NCBI GenBank assembly: GCA_022822085.1
Contig: JAJECK010000085.1
Coordinates: 1 to 64,000, forward strand
Length of the DNA: 64,000 bases
Direction of reading: 5' to 3'
DNA from: Candidatus Poribacteria bacterium
Lineage (GTDB): Bacteria > Poribacteria > WGA-4E > WGA-3G
Shown here: positions 17,669-26,476 of the stretch, piece after piece
Layout of the letters: each line of letters begins with the position of its first letter
Position numbering within the stretch: the stretch's first letter is position 1
Notes under the pieces: generated by a model
Database searches by the model: none
Told to the model about the DNA's origin: nothing
Seen by the model: only the letters and a program-made list of their open reading frames with translations
Program-made: the position numbers and the translations under genes

Positions 17669-19319
17669 ATTTTGTTCATTGTATTTACTTTCCTTATACT
17701 TATTTTGTTCTTTCATAATTGGATGTTCAAGAACACTTGAAAAGAATGTTCAACCGCTATCACCCACTCCATTTTCTTATGACCAATACGAGATTAAAAC
17801 CAATTCTTCAATACGACAGTCATTACTAACAGGTTTCCTTTTTAACGGAGAAACAGCGGAACTCATTGTCGTGAATCTTGACAAAAATAAGACCCGTGAA
17901 CTATCAATTTATTCACTCATTAAAGACAAATGGGAACTTAGAATTAACACAACATTACGTCCTAAAGTCCTATTTGTTGATATTGCAAACATTGATGGAC
18001 GGGATAGACTTATTACTTATGAACACGGTCAACTGAACTGGTTTGATTCTGAAACGGAAGTGGAGCTTAGTCTTTTTGATATAAGGACACATTACAACCC
18101 CCTCAGTGAGTACGAGATTCCACAAATTGATATTTCGCGAGACCTGAATGGTGATGGCCGTGATGATTTTGTCTTGCCGGATATTGATGGGTTTTGGATA
18201 TCCACACAATTAGACGAAGGTATGTTCACCGATCCAATAAAACTTGGACCCTCCGAACCTTTCCTTAATGATACTGCATTAGACGATAAACGGACATATC
18301 GCGAAATCGGGATAAATTCAATGACCTATTTATGGTATATGACCCGTTTCCATCTAATGGATTACGATGGTGACAAGCAAACTGATATTGTCCTCTGGAA
18401 TGAAGATCATTTTGATGTCCATCGTCAAAATGCTGATGGTACATTTTCAACTGTTGCTGATAGATTTACTGTTGATGTTCAATTTGACTACGACGGTGCA
18501 TATTCATTAGCATTCGGATACAGGGGTGAAAGTACATTTGCTTTGATTTCTGGATTAAGAAAGAAAACAAAACGCAAGGTGTTACACATGTTCCGCGATT
18601 TAAATGGTGACGGTGTCACGGATATGGTTGTTCATACTTTAGAAGGTAGGAGTCTGGGTAATCTCAAGAGTTTATATGAGATCTATTACGGTGAAATGGG
18701 TAACAATGGTATAAAGTTTGGGCAGAATAATAGATTAACAATCAGACCAAAAGGGAAAGCAGGTGGATTGTTACCTTGGGGTTATTCTTATCAGTGGTGG
18801 CAGGATTTTGATGGTGACGGTCGAATTGATATTCTTTTCAAAGATGTAAAGACCGCTCTCGGAGGTATGGTACGGGCAATGGTAGGGAAATCAATTGCAA
18901 TTGATCTTGAAGGCTATCGTATGCATGATAATAGCTATCCACATAGATCAACTTTCAGACATAAAATCAGACCTGCAATGGACATCTTTGAATCTAAACG
19001 TGTCTTCTTTCCAGCAGTCCTGTTGGGGGATGTCAATGGAGACAACCGATTGGATATATTGATTGGAAAGTCATGGAATGAGATGCATATCTATCACGGA
19101 ATACCTGGCCCAAAAATGATTGCCAAAAAACCGCAAAAAATAACGATTGCTATGCCTAACGATGAGCGAAACATCCGCTTGGTGGATATGAATAGAGATA
19201 ATAAAAAGGACGTTCTCATATTCCATCCTGATGATTTTATGTTTATGTCAAAGGACGATCTCATATTCCATTCTGATGATTTTATGTCAAAACGCGTGAG
19301 TTTGTTAATCTCAAAATAG
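17655..19319 (+). CDS. FG-GAP/VCBS-repeat lipoprotein
   Basis: A signal peptide with lipobox 'FIIGC' predicts a lipid-anchored exported protein. The 554 residues carry at least six FG-GAP-type calcium loops: 'DLNGDGRDD', 'DYDGDKQTD', 'DLNGDGVTD', 'DFDGDGRID', 'DVNGDNRLD' and a degenerate 'DMNRDNKKD', consistent with an integrin-like propeller. It binds calcium and probably a protein or glycan; no catalytic residues are seen. The C-terminal end carries a 45-bp tandem duplication. It sits between the barrel gene and the ABC permeases in the same orientation. Confidence 0.85.
   Translation: MHIFRFCSLYLLSLYLFCSFIIGCSRTLEKNVQPLSPTPFSYDQYEIKTNSSIRQSLLTGFLFNGETAELIVVNLDKNKTRELSIYSLIKDKWELRINTTLRPKVLFVDIANIDGRDRLITYEHGQLNWFDSETEVELSLFDIRTHYNPLSEYEIPQIDISRDLNGDGRDDFVLPDIDGFWISTQLDEGMFTDPIKLGPSEPFLNDTALDDKRTYREIGINSMTYLWYMTRFHLMDYDGDKQTDIVLWNEDHFDVHRQNADGTFSTVADRFTVDVQFDYDGAYSLAFGYRGESTFALISGLRKKTKRKVLHMFRDLNGDGVTDMVVHTLEGRSLGNLKSLYEIYYGEMGNNGIKFGQNNRLTIRPKGKAGGLLPWGYSYQWWQDFDGDGRIDILFKDVKTALGGMVRAMVGKSIAIDLEGYRMHDNSYPHRSTFRHKIRPAMDIFESKRVFFPAVLLGDVNGDNRLDILIGKSWNEMHIYHGIPGPKMIAKKPQKITIAMPNDERNIRLVDMNRDNKKDVLIFHPDDFMFMSKDDLIFHSDDFMSKRVSLLISK
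19206..19289 (+). repeat. In-frame tandem duplication at the FG-GAP gene 3' end
   Basis: Two copies of 'aaggacg(t/a)tctcatattccat', the second shortened by six bases, encode 'KDVLIFHPDDFMFMS' then 'KDDLIFHSDDFMS'. The duplication extends the last degenerate FG-GAP loop without breaking the frame. Confidence 0.75.
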
Positions 19320-19368
19320 TAGCTGCTGTTTCTTCAATTGGATAGTAAATAGTTACTTGAACACTACT

Positions 19369-19583
19369 GTAGCGCAAACTTTATGAAGATTAAGAAAATA
19401 AATCGGTAATTTGGCGAGGTTAGGAAGAAATCAAGAAATCAACGGTATGAATGCCATTTAGTCATTCCCCGGGTATGAATGCCATTTAGGCATTCCCCGC
19501 CTCGCCAGCGACGGAGGACACCTGCCTCGTACGGATAGAAAATTACCGAATTAATAAATTAATCTTCATAAAGTTTGTGCTAC
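19369..19583. mobile_element. MITE-like palindromic element, copy 1 (with insert)
   Basis: Long terminal inverted repeats: 'gtagcgcaaactttatgaag' at the left matches, reversed, 'cttcataaagtttgtgctac' at the right. The interior includes 'GGCGAGGTTAGG...CCTCGCCAGCGA', split here by ~80 bp holding two 28-bp tandem units ('gtatgaatgccatttag.cattccccg'). Related copies lie at 27969-28084 and 31594-31707. No transposase is encoded. It abuts the first permease gene and separates it from the upstream half of the operon. Confidence 0.8.
19445..19500. repeat. Two 28-bp tandem units inside the MITE
   Basis: 'gtatgaatgccatttag(t/g)cattccccg' occurs twice with a 28-bp period. The second unit folds perfectly (GAATGCC-ATTTA-GGCATTC). 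Confidence 0.75.
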
Positions 19584-19600
19584 AAAGAGCAAGTCTGGTT

Positions 19601-20815
19601 ATGATACTCAAGATTGCATTTCGGAACATCTTCAGACAAAAACGACGTACAATACTTACCGCACTTGCAATGGTTGTTGGTTTTATGCTCTCGTCCGTTT
19701 TCATCGGATGGTCAGATGGAATCTATTCAGACATCATTGATACGTTCACACGAAACCGCATCGGTCATATTCAAGTGCATCGGGAGGGGTATCTGGATAG
19801 CCCTTCACTTTACAAAAACATAAGTGATTATGAGGCTATTGGGGAGACAATTCAGCACAACGATGGCGTGCATGCATGGACACCCCGATTATATGCTGCA
19901 GGACTTGGTTCTGTTGGTGAAAAGAGCACTGCTGTTCGGGTAGTTGGGATAGATATTAAACGGGAAAACAGTGCAACCGAATTTTATCAGAGAGTAATTG
20001 AAGGTAGGACATTTGAGGAAAATGCGCTAAATGAAATGGTCATTGGAAAGGGACTAAAAAAGATACTTAAGGCAGAAATTGGCAGTGATTTGGTTGTTTT
20101 TTCACAAGCTGCAGATGGATCAATAGCGAATAATCTATACAAAATTGTTGGCATTGCAGACAGTGGGGACGACATAACTGATCGAATGACCTGTTATTTA
20201 AATCTTGCTGCTGCACAGGAGTTGTTTGTGCTTGATGAACGTATTCACGAGTTAGTGGTCATTGTCTCAAATATCAATCACGTCCATAAAGTAACAGACG
20301 CAATTAGGACCTCACTCAACGATTCAACGCTCGTAGTGTCGCCGTGGCAGGAGATTGCAAAATCCTTTTATACTGCTATGCAATCCGACAGACAGGGGGA
20401 TGCGATCGGCCGTTTTGTTATTATACTGATTGTTGCTATGGGTGTTCTTAATACTGTATTGATGTCGGTGTTGGAACGCACACGCGAATACGGATTGTTA
20501 AGGGCAGTAGGGACAAAACCGATACAAATATTTTACTTGGTCTTATGTGAAGTGGTCATAATTGCAATAGTAAGCGTGATTATCGGTGCGCTTCTTGGAA
20601 CTATAATAAATTACCTGCTTTCTATATACGGTATCACATTAAATGAGGCATTTACCTATGGTGGTATGAAATTTGACACGCTGCATGCTGAAATTAATCT
20701 CCGTACATACACAATACCATTTTTAACTGTGATGTTGTCTGCGTTGCTGGTAAGTTTATATCCTGCGATAAAAGCAGCGCGAATCCTACCTGCAAAGGCA
20801 ATGCGAACACGATAG
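19601..20815 (+). CDS. ABC transporter permease, FtsX/LolC-MacB type
   Basis: The ATG at 19601 gives the typical start 'MILKIAFRNIFRQKRRTIL'; the GTG at 19577 lies in the MITE end. The 404 residues have a first TM at ~15-37, a periplasmic MacB-like core domain (~40-260) and three C-terminal TMs with the FtsX signature 'TREYGLLRAVGTKPIQIFYLV' and 'LYPAIKAARILPAKAMR'. It is one half of a heterodimeric permease with the next gene, 12 bp downstream. Likely work is lipoprotein release or periplasm-side mechanotransmission, powered by the LolD-type ATPase downstream. Confidence 0.88.
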   Translation: MILKIAFRNIFRQKRRTILTALAMVVGFMLSSVFIGWSDGIYSDIIDTFTRNRIGHIQVHREGYLDSPSLYKNISDYEAIGETIQHNDGVHAWTPRLYAAGLGSVGEKSTAVRVVGIDIKRENSATEFYQRVIEGRTFEENALNEMVIGKGLKKILKAEIGSDLVVFSQAADGSIANNLYKIVGIADSGDDITDRMTCYLNLAAAQELFVLDERIHELVVIVSNINHVHKVTDAIRTSLNDSTLVVSPWQEIAKSFYTAMQSDRQGDAIGRFVIILIVAMGVLNTVLMSVLERTREYGLLRAVGTKPIQIFYLVLCEVVIIAIVSVIIGALLGTIINYLLSIYGITLNEAFTYGGMKFDTLHAEINLRTYTIPFLTVMLSALLVSLYPAIKAARILPAKAMRTR

Positions 20816-20827
20816 AGTTGTAATATT

Positions 20828-22060
20828 ATGTTCCTAATCTTAATCAAACTGGCATGGAAAAATATCCTTCGCAATAAGAGACGCACGATAATTGCTGCGA
20901 CAGCGATTAGTATCGGTCTGGCTGCACTCATTTTCGTTGATGCTTATATGATAGGCATGAAAGAGAACATGATTAAGACTGCAACTGCATCATTTATTGG
21001 TGATGCGCAGATACATCGCGAAGGTTTTCGTGATGAACAAGAGGTAACACTCACGATTCAAGAAGTTGAGTCAATTACTCGCAAACTCGCGAAAGAGTCA
21101 ATTGTACATTATTTTACCCGTAGGACATACGCCTCAGGGATGATACGGTCTGCAGCAAATATGAATAGGGGAATTATACTTGTTGGGATTTTCCCAGGGA
21201 CAGAGAGATTCCTTTCTCAAATTGACGATGCAATCATTGAGGGTAACTATTTCAAAGGAGATAATGAAAACGACATAGTCCTTGGATCAAAGCTTGCTGA
21301 AATCCTTGAAGTAGAAGTTGGGGACAGAGTTCCAGTAACAGTATCACAAGCTTATGGAGGAGAGTTTTCACAGGTAGGTTTTCGAGTGTCAGGTATCTTT
21401 GAGTTTGCAGACGAAAGAATGAACAGCGGTATGGCTTTTGTTCGGATACATAAAGCACAAGAAATGCTTGGAATAGGTAACGACATTCATGAAATTGCTA
21501 TTAAATTCACTTCAACCGAAATCTCATTGGACAAAGATATGTTATTTTGGGATATTTATGACATACACGGCAATGAAGTTGTGAGTTGGACAGATATTCT
21601 GCCACAAATCAAAACACTGTTTGAAATATCAAATTATAGTAAGTATATTATGGGATTTATACTTTTTATAGTGGTTGCTTTCGGAATAGTTAACACCCTT
21701 TTTATGTCATTGTATGAGCGTATGTTTGAGTTCGGTGTGTTGCGGGCAGTTGGCACAAGGCCTTTTGGGATGGCACGACTAATCTTATTTGAAGCGGGAG
21801 CATTGGCAGTAGTCAGTATCGCAATCGGTGTGATACTCGGCAGCTTAATAACTGGAACTTTAGCACATTTTGGTATTAATTTTACTGGAATTGAAATGAT
21901 GGGTGTGACGATTCAAGAATATATTTATCCTGTTCTTGCAGTTGAACAGTTCATCATGTATCCGATTTCAGTCTTTCTTTTCACTATTATCGCAGGCTTG
22001 TATCCTGCGTGGCATGTTGCCAGAATGTCACCTGTTGATGCAATGCGACAAAGTTTTTAG
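20828..22060 (+). CDS. ABC transporter permease, FtsX/LolC-MacB type (second)
   Basis: The 410 residues have the same layout as the previous gene: N-terminal 'LAWKNILRNKRRTIIAATAI', a periplasmic core, and C-terminal TMs with 'MFEFGVLRAVGTRPFGMARLILFE' and 'YPAWHVARMSPVDAMRQ'. The two proteins are clear paralogs and probably form a LolC/LolE-like heterodimer in the inner membrane. The ATPase gene starts 9 bp downstream. It could also be a peptide- or antibiotic-exporting MacB-like unit; the neighbouring LolA-like and barrel genes favour envelope trafficking. Confidence 0.88.
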   Translation: MFLILIKLAWKNILRNKRRTIIAATAISIGLAALIFVDAYMIGMKENMIKTATASFIGDAQIHREGFRDEQEVTLTIQEVESITRKLAKESIVHYFTRRTYASGMIRSAANMNRGIILVGIFPGTERFLSQIDDAIIEGNYFKGDNENDIVLGSKLAEILEVEVGDRVPVTVSQAYGGEFSQVGFRVSGIFEFADERMNSGMAFVRIHKAQEMLGIGNDIHEIAIKFTSTEISLDKDMLFWDIYDIHGNEVVSWTDILPQIKTLFEISNYSKYIMGFILFIVVAFGIVNTLFMSLYERMFEFGVLRAVGTRPFGMARLILFEAGALAVVSIAIGVILGSLITGTLAHFGINFTGIEMMGVTIQEYIYPVLAVEQFIMYPISVFLFTIIAGLYPAWHVARMSPVDAMRQSF

Positions 22061-22069
22061 GGAACTATA

Positions 22070-22771
22070 ATGGAAAACTCACAACAAACAGATGTAATTG
22101 TGACAGAAGAAATAACAAAAGTTTATGACCCTGATGGTATTCCTATCCATGCACTCAACGGTATTGATCTCACGATACAATCTGGAGAACTCACTGCAAT
22201 CGTAGGTCCTTCTGGTTCTGGTAAGACAACATTTCTCAATATCATTTCTGGTTTAGATTCACCATCGGACGGCAAAGTCTGGCTTGCAGGTAAGGTTCTA
22301 TCAGAGATGAGCGGTAATGAACTATCCGATTACAGACGTGATAACATCGGATTCATCTTTCAGGCATACAATCTTATTCCCGTGCTCACAGTGAGAGAAA
22401 ATGTTGAGTATATTATGCTCTTGGCAGGGGTGCAGAAAACTGAACGTCATGAACGTGTGACCGCAATGCTTGAATCAGTCGGATTAGCAGGAGTGGAAGA
22501 CAGGCTTCCAACACAACTTTCCGGTGGACAGCAACAACGGGTAGCGATTGCACGCGCTATGGTATCAGAACCAACTATTGTGCTTGCAGATGAACCCACT
22601 GCTAATCTTGACTCAAAAACCGGTGCTGATCTGCTTGAAATGATGCGACAACTCAACACAGATACTGGAATGACCTTTATCTTCTCAACACATGACCCGA
22701 TGGTGATGGAAAGTGCAAAACGATTGATTACGCTTCGCGATGGAAGAATTGACAGTGATGAGACAAAATAG
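22070..22771 (+). CDS. ABC transporter ATP-binding protein, LolD/MacB type
   Basis: The 233-aa ATPase has Walker A 'GPSGSGKT' (46-53), Q-loop 'FIFQAYNLIPVLTVRENV', signature 'LSGGQQQR', Walker B 'IVLADEP' and switch His 'FSTHDPMVM'. The 'NLIPVLTVRENVE' segment is typical of the LolD/MacB subfamily that drives FtsX-type permeases. It energises the two permeases just upstream. The gene end overlaps the next outer membrane gene by about 14 bp, which points to coupled translation. Confidence 0.93.
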   Translation: MENSQQTDVIVTEEITKVYDPDGIPIHALNGIDLTIQSGELTAIVGPSGSGKTTFLNIISGLDSPSDGKVWLAGKVLSEMSGNELSDYRRDNIGFIFQAYNLIPVLTVRENVEYIMLLAGVQKTERHERVTAMLESVGLAGVEDRLPTQLSGGQQQRVAIARAMVSEPTIVLADEPTANLDSKTGADLLEMMRQLNTDTGMTFIFSTHDPMVMESAKRLITLRDGRIDSDETK

Positions 22772-24005
22772 TGTTTGTAAAATGATGAGAACAATCGTAC
22801 TCGTCATTATCTGTCTGACATCAGTTGCTAATGTCCACAATGCTTGTGCAGAGTTTAGTTACGGAGGGTATTACAAGAACTTTTTTACAGCATTCAAGAC
22901 TCCAATTAGCGGTCCGCCTTTGATGGGGGCGGTGGTCAATAGATTACGGTTGAACTTATCTTACACTCCTACTGACATAGTTTCCCTTACATGTGCTTAC
23001 GATTTTTCACCACGCGTTCAAGATCCTTCTCTATTTTCCGAGTCTCCATTTGCTGTAGGTATCGCATCTTCTCGGTACCGATCTAAAGACTTTGATGCCT
23101 TACTGTATCCTAATATAGATAGTTCAATCGGAAGTGTAGGTATCTACCATAATCTGGATCGTGCATCCGTTCAAATCAGCACTGATTTTGCCGATATATC
23201 CATAGGAAGAGATGCTATTGCATGGGGAAGTGCGCGAGTCATTAACCCAACTGATGTAGTTGCCCCTTATTCATACGATCAACTGGATACAGAAGACCGT
23301 GTCGGTGTGGACGCAATCCGTGTTCGTGTTCCAATTGGTGTGTTAGGGGAGGTAGATACCGGATACATCTTTGGAACAAATTTTGATTTTGACAAGAGTG
23401 CCATCTTCCTCAGAACTCAAATGAATGCTGTTGAGACAGATTTCTCGGTTCTACTAATTCATCTTCAGAAAGATTTATTAATTGGTTTTGATGTTACTCG
23501 CGGCATAGCAGGTGCTGGATTCTGGTTAGAGGCTGCCTATGTTTTTCCAAACGCGTTTGGTGAGAAAGCAGATTCAGCAACTAATTATATCAGAACTTCA
23601 ATGGGTATAGATTACAGTTTCAAAGGAGAGACTTACACATTCTTAGAGTATCATTACAACGGAGCAGGAACAGATGAATCTGAGAACTATCTATCCAATA
23701 TAGAACGATCAGCATATACTCGCGGTGGGGTTTATCTGTTAGGGATTCACTACCTTGCCCCTGGTATCAACCATCAACTCACGCCATTGATTAGTCTTGG
23801 CGGACAGATATTAATTAACCTAACAGATCCATCTATTTGGTTTGCACCAAATATTGCATATAACATCGCTGAGGATATACATTTATCCTTAGGTGGATTA
23901 TTAAGTCTCGGAAAAACACCGAAAAATGGAGCGGAAATAGAGTTACAATCTGAATTTGGAAGTTACCCAAACCTATTTTTTACATCAATTAGTGTTTATT
24001 ATTGA
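22758..24005 (+). CDS. Outer membrane beta-barrel protein
   Basis: The start is taken at 22758 ('MRQNSVCKMMRTIVLVIICL'), preceded by 'GGAAG' inside the ATPase gene; 22782 is an alternative. A signal peptide ends near 'NACAE', then ~390 residues of amphipathic beta-strands with Gly/Tyr/Phe-rich pairs follow, ending '..FFTSISVYY' (aromatic C-terminus). A porin-like barrel of ~16-18 strands is plausible. It is the last gene of the ABC block and may receive or present the exported cargo. No named family is recognised. Confidence 0.72.
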   Translation: MRQNSVCKMMRTIVLVIICLTSVANVHNACAEFSYGGYYKNFFTAFKTPISGPPLMGAVVNRLRLNLSYTPTDIVSLTCAYDFSPRVQDPSLFSESPFAVGIASSRYRSKDFDALLYPNIDSSIGSVGIYHNLDRASVQISTDFADISIGRDAIAWGSARVINPTDVVAPYSYDQLDTEDRVGVDAIRVRVPIGVLGEVDTGYIFGTNFDFDKSAIFLRTQMNAVETDFSVLLIHLQKDLLIGFDVTRGIAGAGFWLEAAYVFPNAFGEKADSATNYIRTSMGIDYSFKGETYTFLEYHYNGAGTDESENYLSNIERSAYTRGGVYLLGIHYLAPGINHQLTPLISLGGQILINLTDPSIWFAPNIAYNIAEDIHLSLGGLLSLGKTPKNGAEIELQSEFGSYPNLFFTSISVYY

Positions 24006-24010
24006 TCACC

Positions 24011-24107
24011 CGTGAGTTTGATAAATCGTCCCATAAATCTCTGTCCGTTGGGTTTTGTCCCTCAATTCAACGGACAGTAGTTATTAAATTTAATTATCAA
24101 ACTCACG
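24011..24107. repeat. Nested palindrome 'CGTGAGTTTGATAA...TTATCAAACTCACG'
   Basis: The outer arms CGTGAGTTTGATAA and TTATCAAACTCACG are perfect inverted repeats. An inner pair (CTGTCCGTTG / CAACGGACAG) nests inside. It starts six bases after the barrel gene stop, so it may serve as a terminator or processing site. A half copy begins at 31432. Confidence 0.75.
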
Positions 24108-24117
24108 TTATTAGGAA

Positions 24118-24236
24118 ATGGCAGAGGAACGTGTCCTTTGCAGGTCCAATGGAGTGACTACTCTGGCCAATCATCTGATTATTTTAGATATGTCCGAAAG
24201 ACTACTCACTGCCCGATTGCTTCAACGTCCCCCACG
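24118..24236. repeat. Duplicated 3' flank of the TolB-like gene, copy 1
   Basis: About 120 bp matches 25251-25376 at roughly 90% by eye ('GGCAGAGG.ACG.GTCC..TGCAGGTCCAATGGA'). It contains the untranslated remains of a C-terminal tail (see the TolB-like gene at 24237). It is therefore a duplicated gene end, not an independent gene. Confidence 0.75.
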
Positions 24237-25232
24237 TTACTTTTTTTTACCTTGCGGCGATACGGGTAGCACATCGTCACTGATCCAGTTTATTGACTGA
24301 TCCCACCCCGGATCGTTTGTGAGTTGCGTAATTTCATCTGTTTGGATATGATATTTATACAGATAACAAGGTGGATATTCAAATCCCTGCAGTATCGGTT
24401 CGTCTAACGGCATGCCCTGCTGTGCACTGAAAACAACCGACTCACCATCATCCATCCAATCAATACCGTAGCATCTCCAATCCTTTGGTATTTGGAGCTG
24501 TTTGACGTTGTTCCCATTAAGATCGCAAATCATATACCGATGTGCACGGTCGATCAACGCAAGCGCGTGCCCAGGCCACGGCTCCCAGTCAAACTCCTGA
24601 TGTGTGAAGACGATCTGTTTGCCATTCGGCGACCAGCGTGGGAACTTATATCGTCCTTTTAGCGGTGGCGGCAGCAGCTTTCGTCGCTTCTGACCACCAT
24701 CCCCCATTTTCCAAAGCGTGCCACCTACTTCCCCGACAACACCACCATCTGCAAACACAATGGACTTGCCATCGGGAGACCAGTCACAAAGGACTCCATG
24801 GGAATCCGATATTTCTTTCATCACGCCAGTTTCAATATTCAGCACGTTGATACTCTTTCTTGGTTTGTTGTTTATTTGCACAATCATATCAAAAACGAGA
24901 GACTTACCGTCCGGTGAAAATGACATTCTACCGACATATTCAACATCATCACCGGGAATTATGAGTTCGCGGATGTACGTGCCATCTGGACGCATCAAAA
25001 ACACATGTCTGTGGTCCGCACCTACAAACTGTTTACCATCGGGCGACCAGCATTCTGGGTGTGGTCTCTCATCGCCGGCGATGAGAAGCGTCTGGTTGCT
25101 GCCATCATCGTCCATTATGTAGATACCGTATATACCGTCGCGTTCTGAATTAAACAGGATTTTTGCATCTGCGACCGCCCCGAAAAGCAGTCCGAAGAGT
25201 AGACATAGCACACGCCATTTGGATAGGGACAT
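24237..25232 (-). CDS. Secreted TolB-like (PD40) beta-propeller, tail lost
   Basis: The start at 25232 follows 'aggagaat' and gives a signal peptide ('MSLSKWRVLCLLFGLLFGAVADA'). The 331 residues consist of PD40 blades: 'RPHPECWSPDGKQFVGADHR', 'MSFSPDGKSLVFDM', 'CDWSPDGKSIVFADG' and 'PRWSPNGKQIVFTHQ'. It ends 'VSPQGKKK*' at an A8 tract. With one more A the frame would continue as 'VTWGTLKQSGSE*', matching the tail of the neighbouring paralog. It is exported, probably binds protein or ligand, and arose with the next gene by tandem duplication. Confidence 0.85.
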   Translation of the reverse strand: MSLSKWRVLCLLFGLLFGAVADAKILFNSERDGIYGIYIMDDDGSNQTLLIAGDERPHPECWSPDGKQFVGADHRHVFLMRPDGTYIRELIIPGDDVEYVGRMSFSPDGKSLVFDMIVQINNKPRKSINVLNIETGVMKEISDSHGVLCDWSPDGKSIVFADGGVVGEVGGTLWKMGDGGQKRRKLLPPPLKGRYKFPRWSPNGKQIVFTHQEFDWEPWPGHALALIDRAHRYMICDLNGNNVKQLQIPKDWRCYGIDWMDDGESVVFSAQQGMPLDEPILQGFEYPPCYLYKYHIQTDEITQLTNDPGWDQSINWISDDVLPVSPQGKKK

Positions 25233-25250
25233 AACTATTCTCCTAATATA

Positions 25251-25336
25251 GAATGGCAGAGGCACGCGTCCCCTGCAGGTCCAATGGATTGACTACTCCG
25301 GATTATCATCTGATTATTTTAGATATGTCCGAAAGA
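25251..25336. repeat. Duplicated 3' flank, copy 2
   Basis: Matches 24118-24236 closely; it lies between the two TolB-like paralogs and continues into the end of the second one. It documents a duplication unit of gene plus 3' flank. Confidence 0.75.
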
Positions 25337-26392
25337 CTACTCACTGATCGACTGCTTCAACGTCCCCCACGTTACTTTTTTTTTGCCTTGTGGCGATACG
25401 GGTAGCACATCGTCACTGATCCAATCTATACGGTAGTTCTGTGCATGATGATTTGTCAAACGCGTTGTTTCTTCAGATAAAATATTATACTTATAGATGT
25501 GCCACGGCAGGGCATCTACTTCTACATGCAGTTCCTCCAATATATCTACCCATGCACAAAAAACAATCGCTTTACCGTTATCCATCCAGTCAATGCCTTG
25601 TGGTCGCAGATTATCCGGTATCTTCAATTTTTTGACTAATTGACCGTTACGATTACAGATGTTATAGAAATATCCCTTTGGGATCTGGTGTAATGTATTA
25701 CCTACCCACTGACGACCAAAATGAGCTTCTGTATAGACGATATGTTTTCCATCTGGTGACCAGCGTGCATTCTCACGGCTAACAGCTACACCAGCATTCT
25801 GAACAGCTGGCTTTAGAAGTTCACGCACATTCTTTCCATCGGAATTCATTATATAGAAATTGCCACCTCCTACTGCTGCACCTTCAATGGCGACACATAG
25901 AATTTCTTTTCCATCTGGTGAAAAAAACGGACTCTGCACCTTAAGATCAGATATCTGTTGGACTTGCCCGTTTGCAATATCTATCACGTTAATGCTATGT
26001 TTGTGTTCTCCTTCATTTCTTTCATATCGGCGAAAAATCACAGATTTACCATCCGGTGAAAAAGAGGCTTGGGTGTCCCATCCATCAATAGGGGGAGGGG
26101 TGAGTTGGCGAATATTTGTACCATCTGAATTCATCAGGAAAATGTGGGATGGACTTAAGATGTCTTCTTTCACATCTCTTTTAAACACAATCTGTTTTCC
26201 ATCTGGTGACCACCCAGGGACCCTCGGATACAACACATCTGTCAGTAACGTCATATTGTCTCCATTATCGTCCATGACATAAATGCCCACTTTACCCTCT
26301 ACTTTAGAGTTAAATACCAGTTTGGCGGTAGCAATCATAGGCATGAGAAGGAGATAACAGATTAACGCACATTTCAAAATACATTTACGCAT
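25337..26392 (-). CDS. Secreted TolB-like (PD40) beta-propeller with TWG tail
   Basis: The start at 26392 follows 'aaggag' and encodes a signal peptide ('MRKCILKCALICYLLLMPMIATA'). PD40 blades recur: 'PGWSPDGKQIVFKRD', 'ASFSPDGKSVIFRRY', 'PFFSPDGKEILCVAI' and 'ARWSPDGKHIVYTEA'. The 351 residues share order and wording with the gene at 24237, including 'WISDDVLPVSPQGKKK'. Here an A9 tract keeps the frame and adds 'VTWGTLKQSISE'. A similar tail ends the LamG protein at 36009. It is likely periplasmic or surface-exposed; the ligand is unknown. Confidence 0.86.
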   Translation of the reverse strand: MRKCILKCALICYLLLMPMIATAKLVFNSKVEGKVGIYVMDDNGDNMTLLTDVLYPRVPGWSPDGKQIVFKRDVKEDILSPSHIFLMNSDGTNIRQLTPPPIDGWDTQASFSPDGKSVIFRRYERNEGEHKHSINVIDIANGQVQQISDLKVQSPFFSPDGKEILCVAIEGAAVGGGNFYIMNSDGKNVRELLKPAVQNAGVAVSRENARWSPDGKHIVYTEAHFGRQWVGNTLHQIPKGYFYNICNRNGQLVKKLKIPDNLRPQGIDWMDNGKAIVFCAWVDILEELHVEVDALPWHIYKYNILSEETTRLTNHHAQNYRIDWISDDVLPVSPQGKKKVTWGTLKQSISE

Positions 26393-26409
26393 GATGTACT
26401 CCTTTGTAG

Positions 26410-26461
26410 AAGTGGCATGTATCATAGTAGATGTTTAAATCTACTATGATACATGCCACTT
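26410..26461. repeat. Perfect 23-bp inverted repeat with 6-nt loop
   Basis: 'AAGTGGCATGTATCATAGTAGAT' pairs perfectly with its complement across the loop GTTTAA. It lies between two minus-strand genes, directly 5' of the TolB-like ribosome site. There is no clear U-tract, so an attenuator or mobile palindrome fits better than a simple terminator. Confidence 0.9.
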
Positions 26462-26476
26462 TCTTAATGACAATTA

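Noticed and set aside
17970-18209. 79-aa minus ORF within the FG-GAP gene
   Set aside because: Antisense shadow; the plus strand carries clear calcium-loop repeats.
19445-19500. CRISPR array
   Set aside because: Only two 28-bp units in direct contact without spacers, inside a MITE-like element.
24118-24300. 60-aa plus ORF
   Set aside because: It is antisense to the TolB-like gene end and its duplicated flank.
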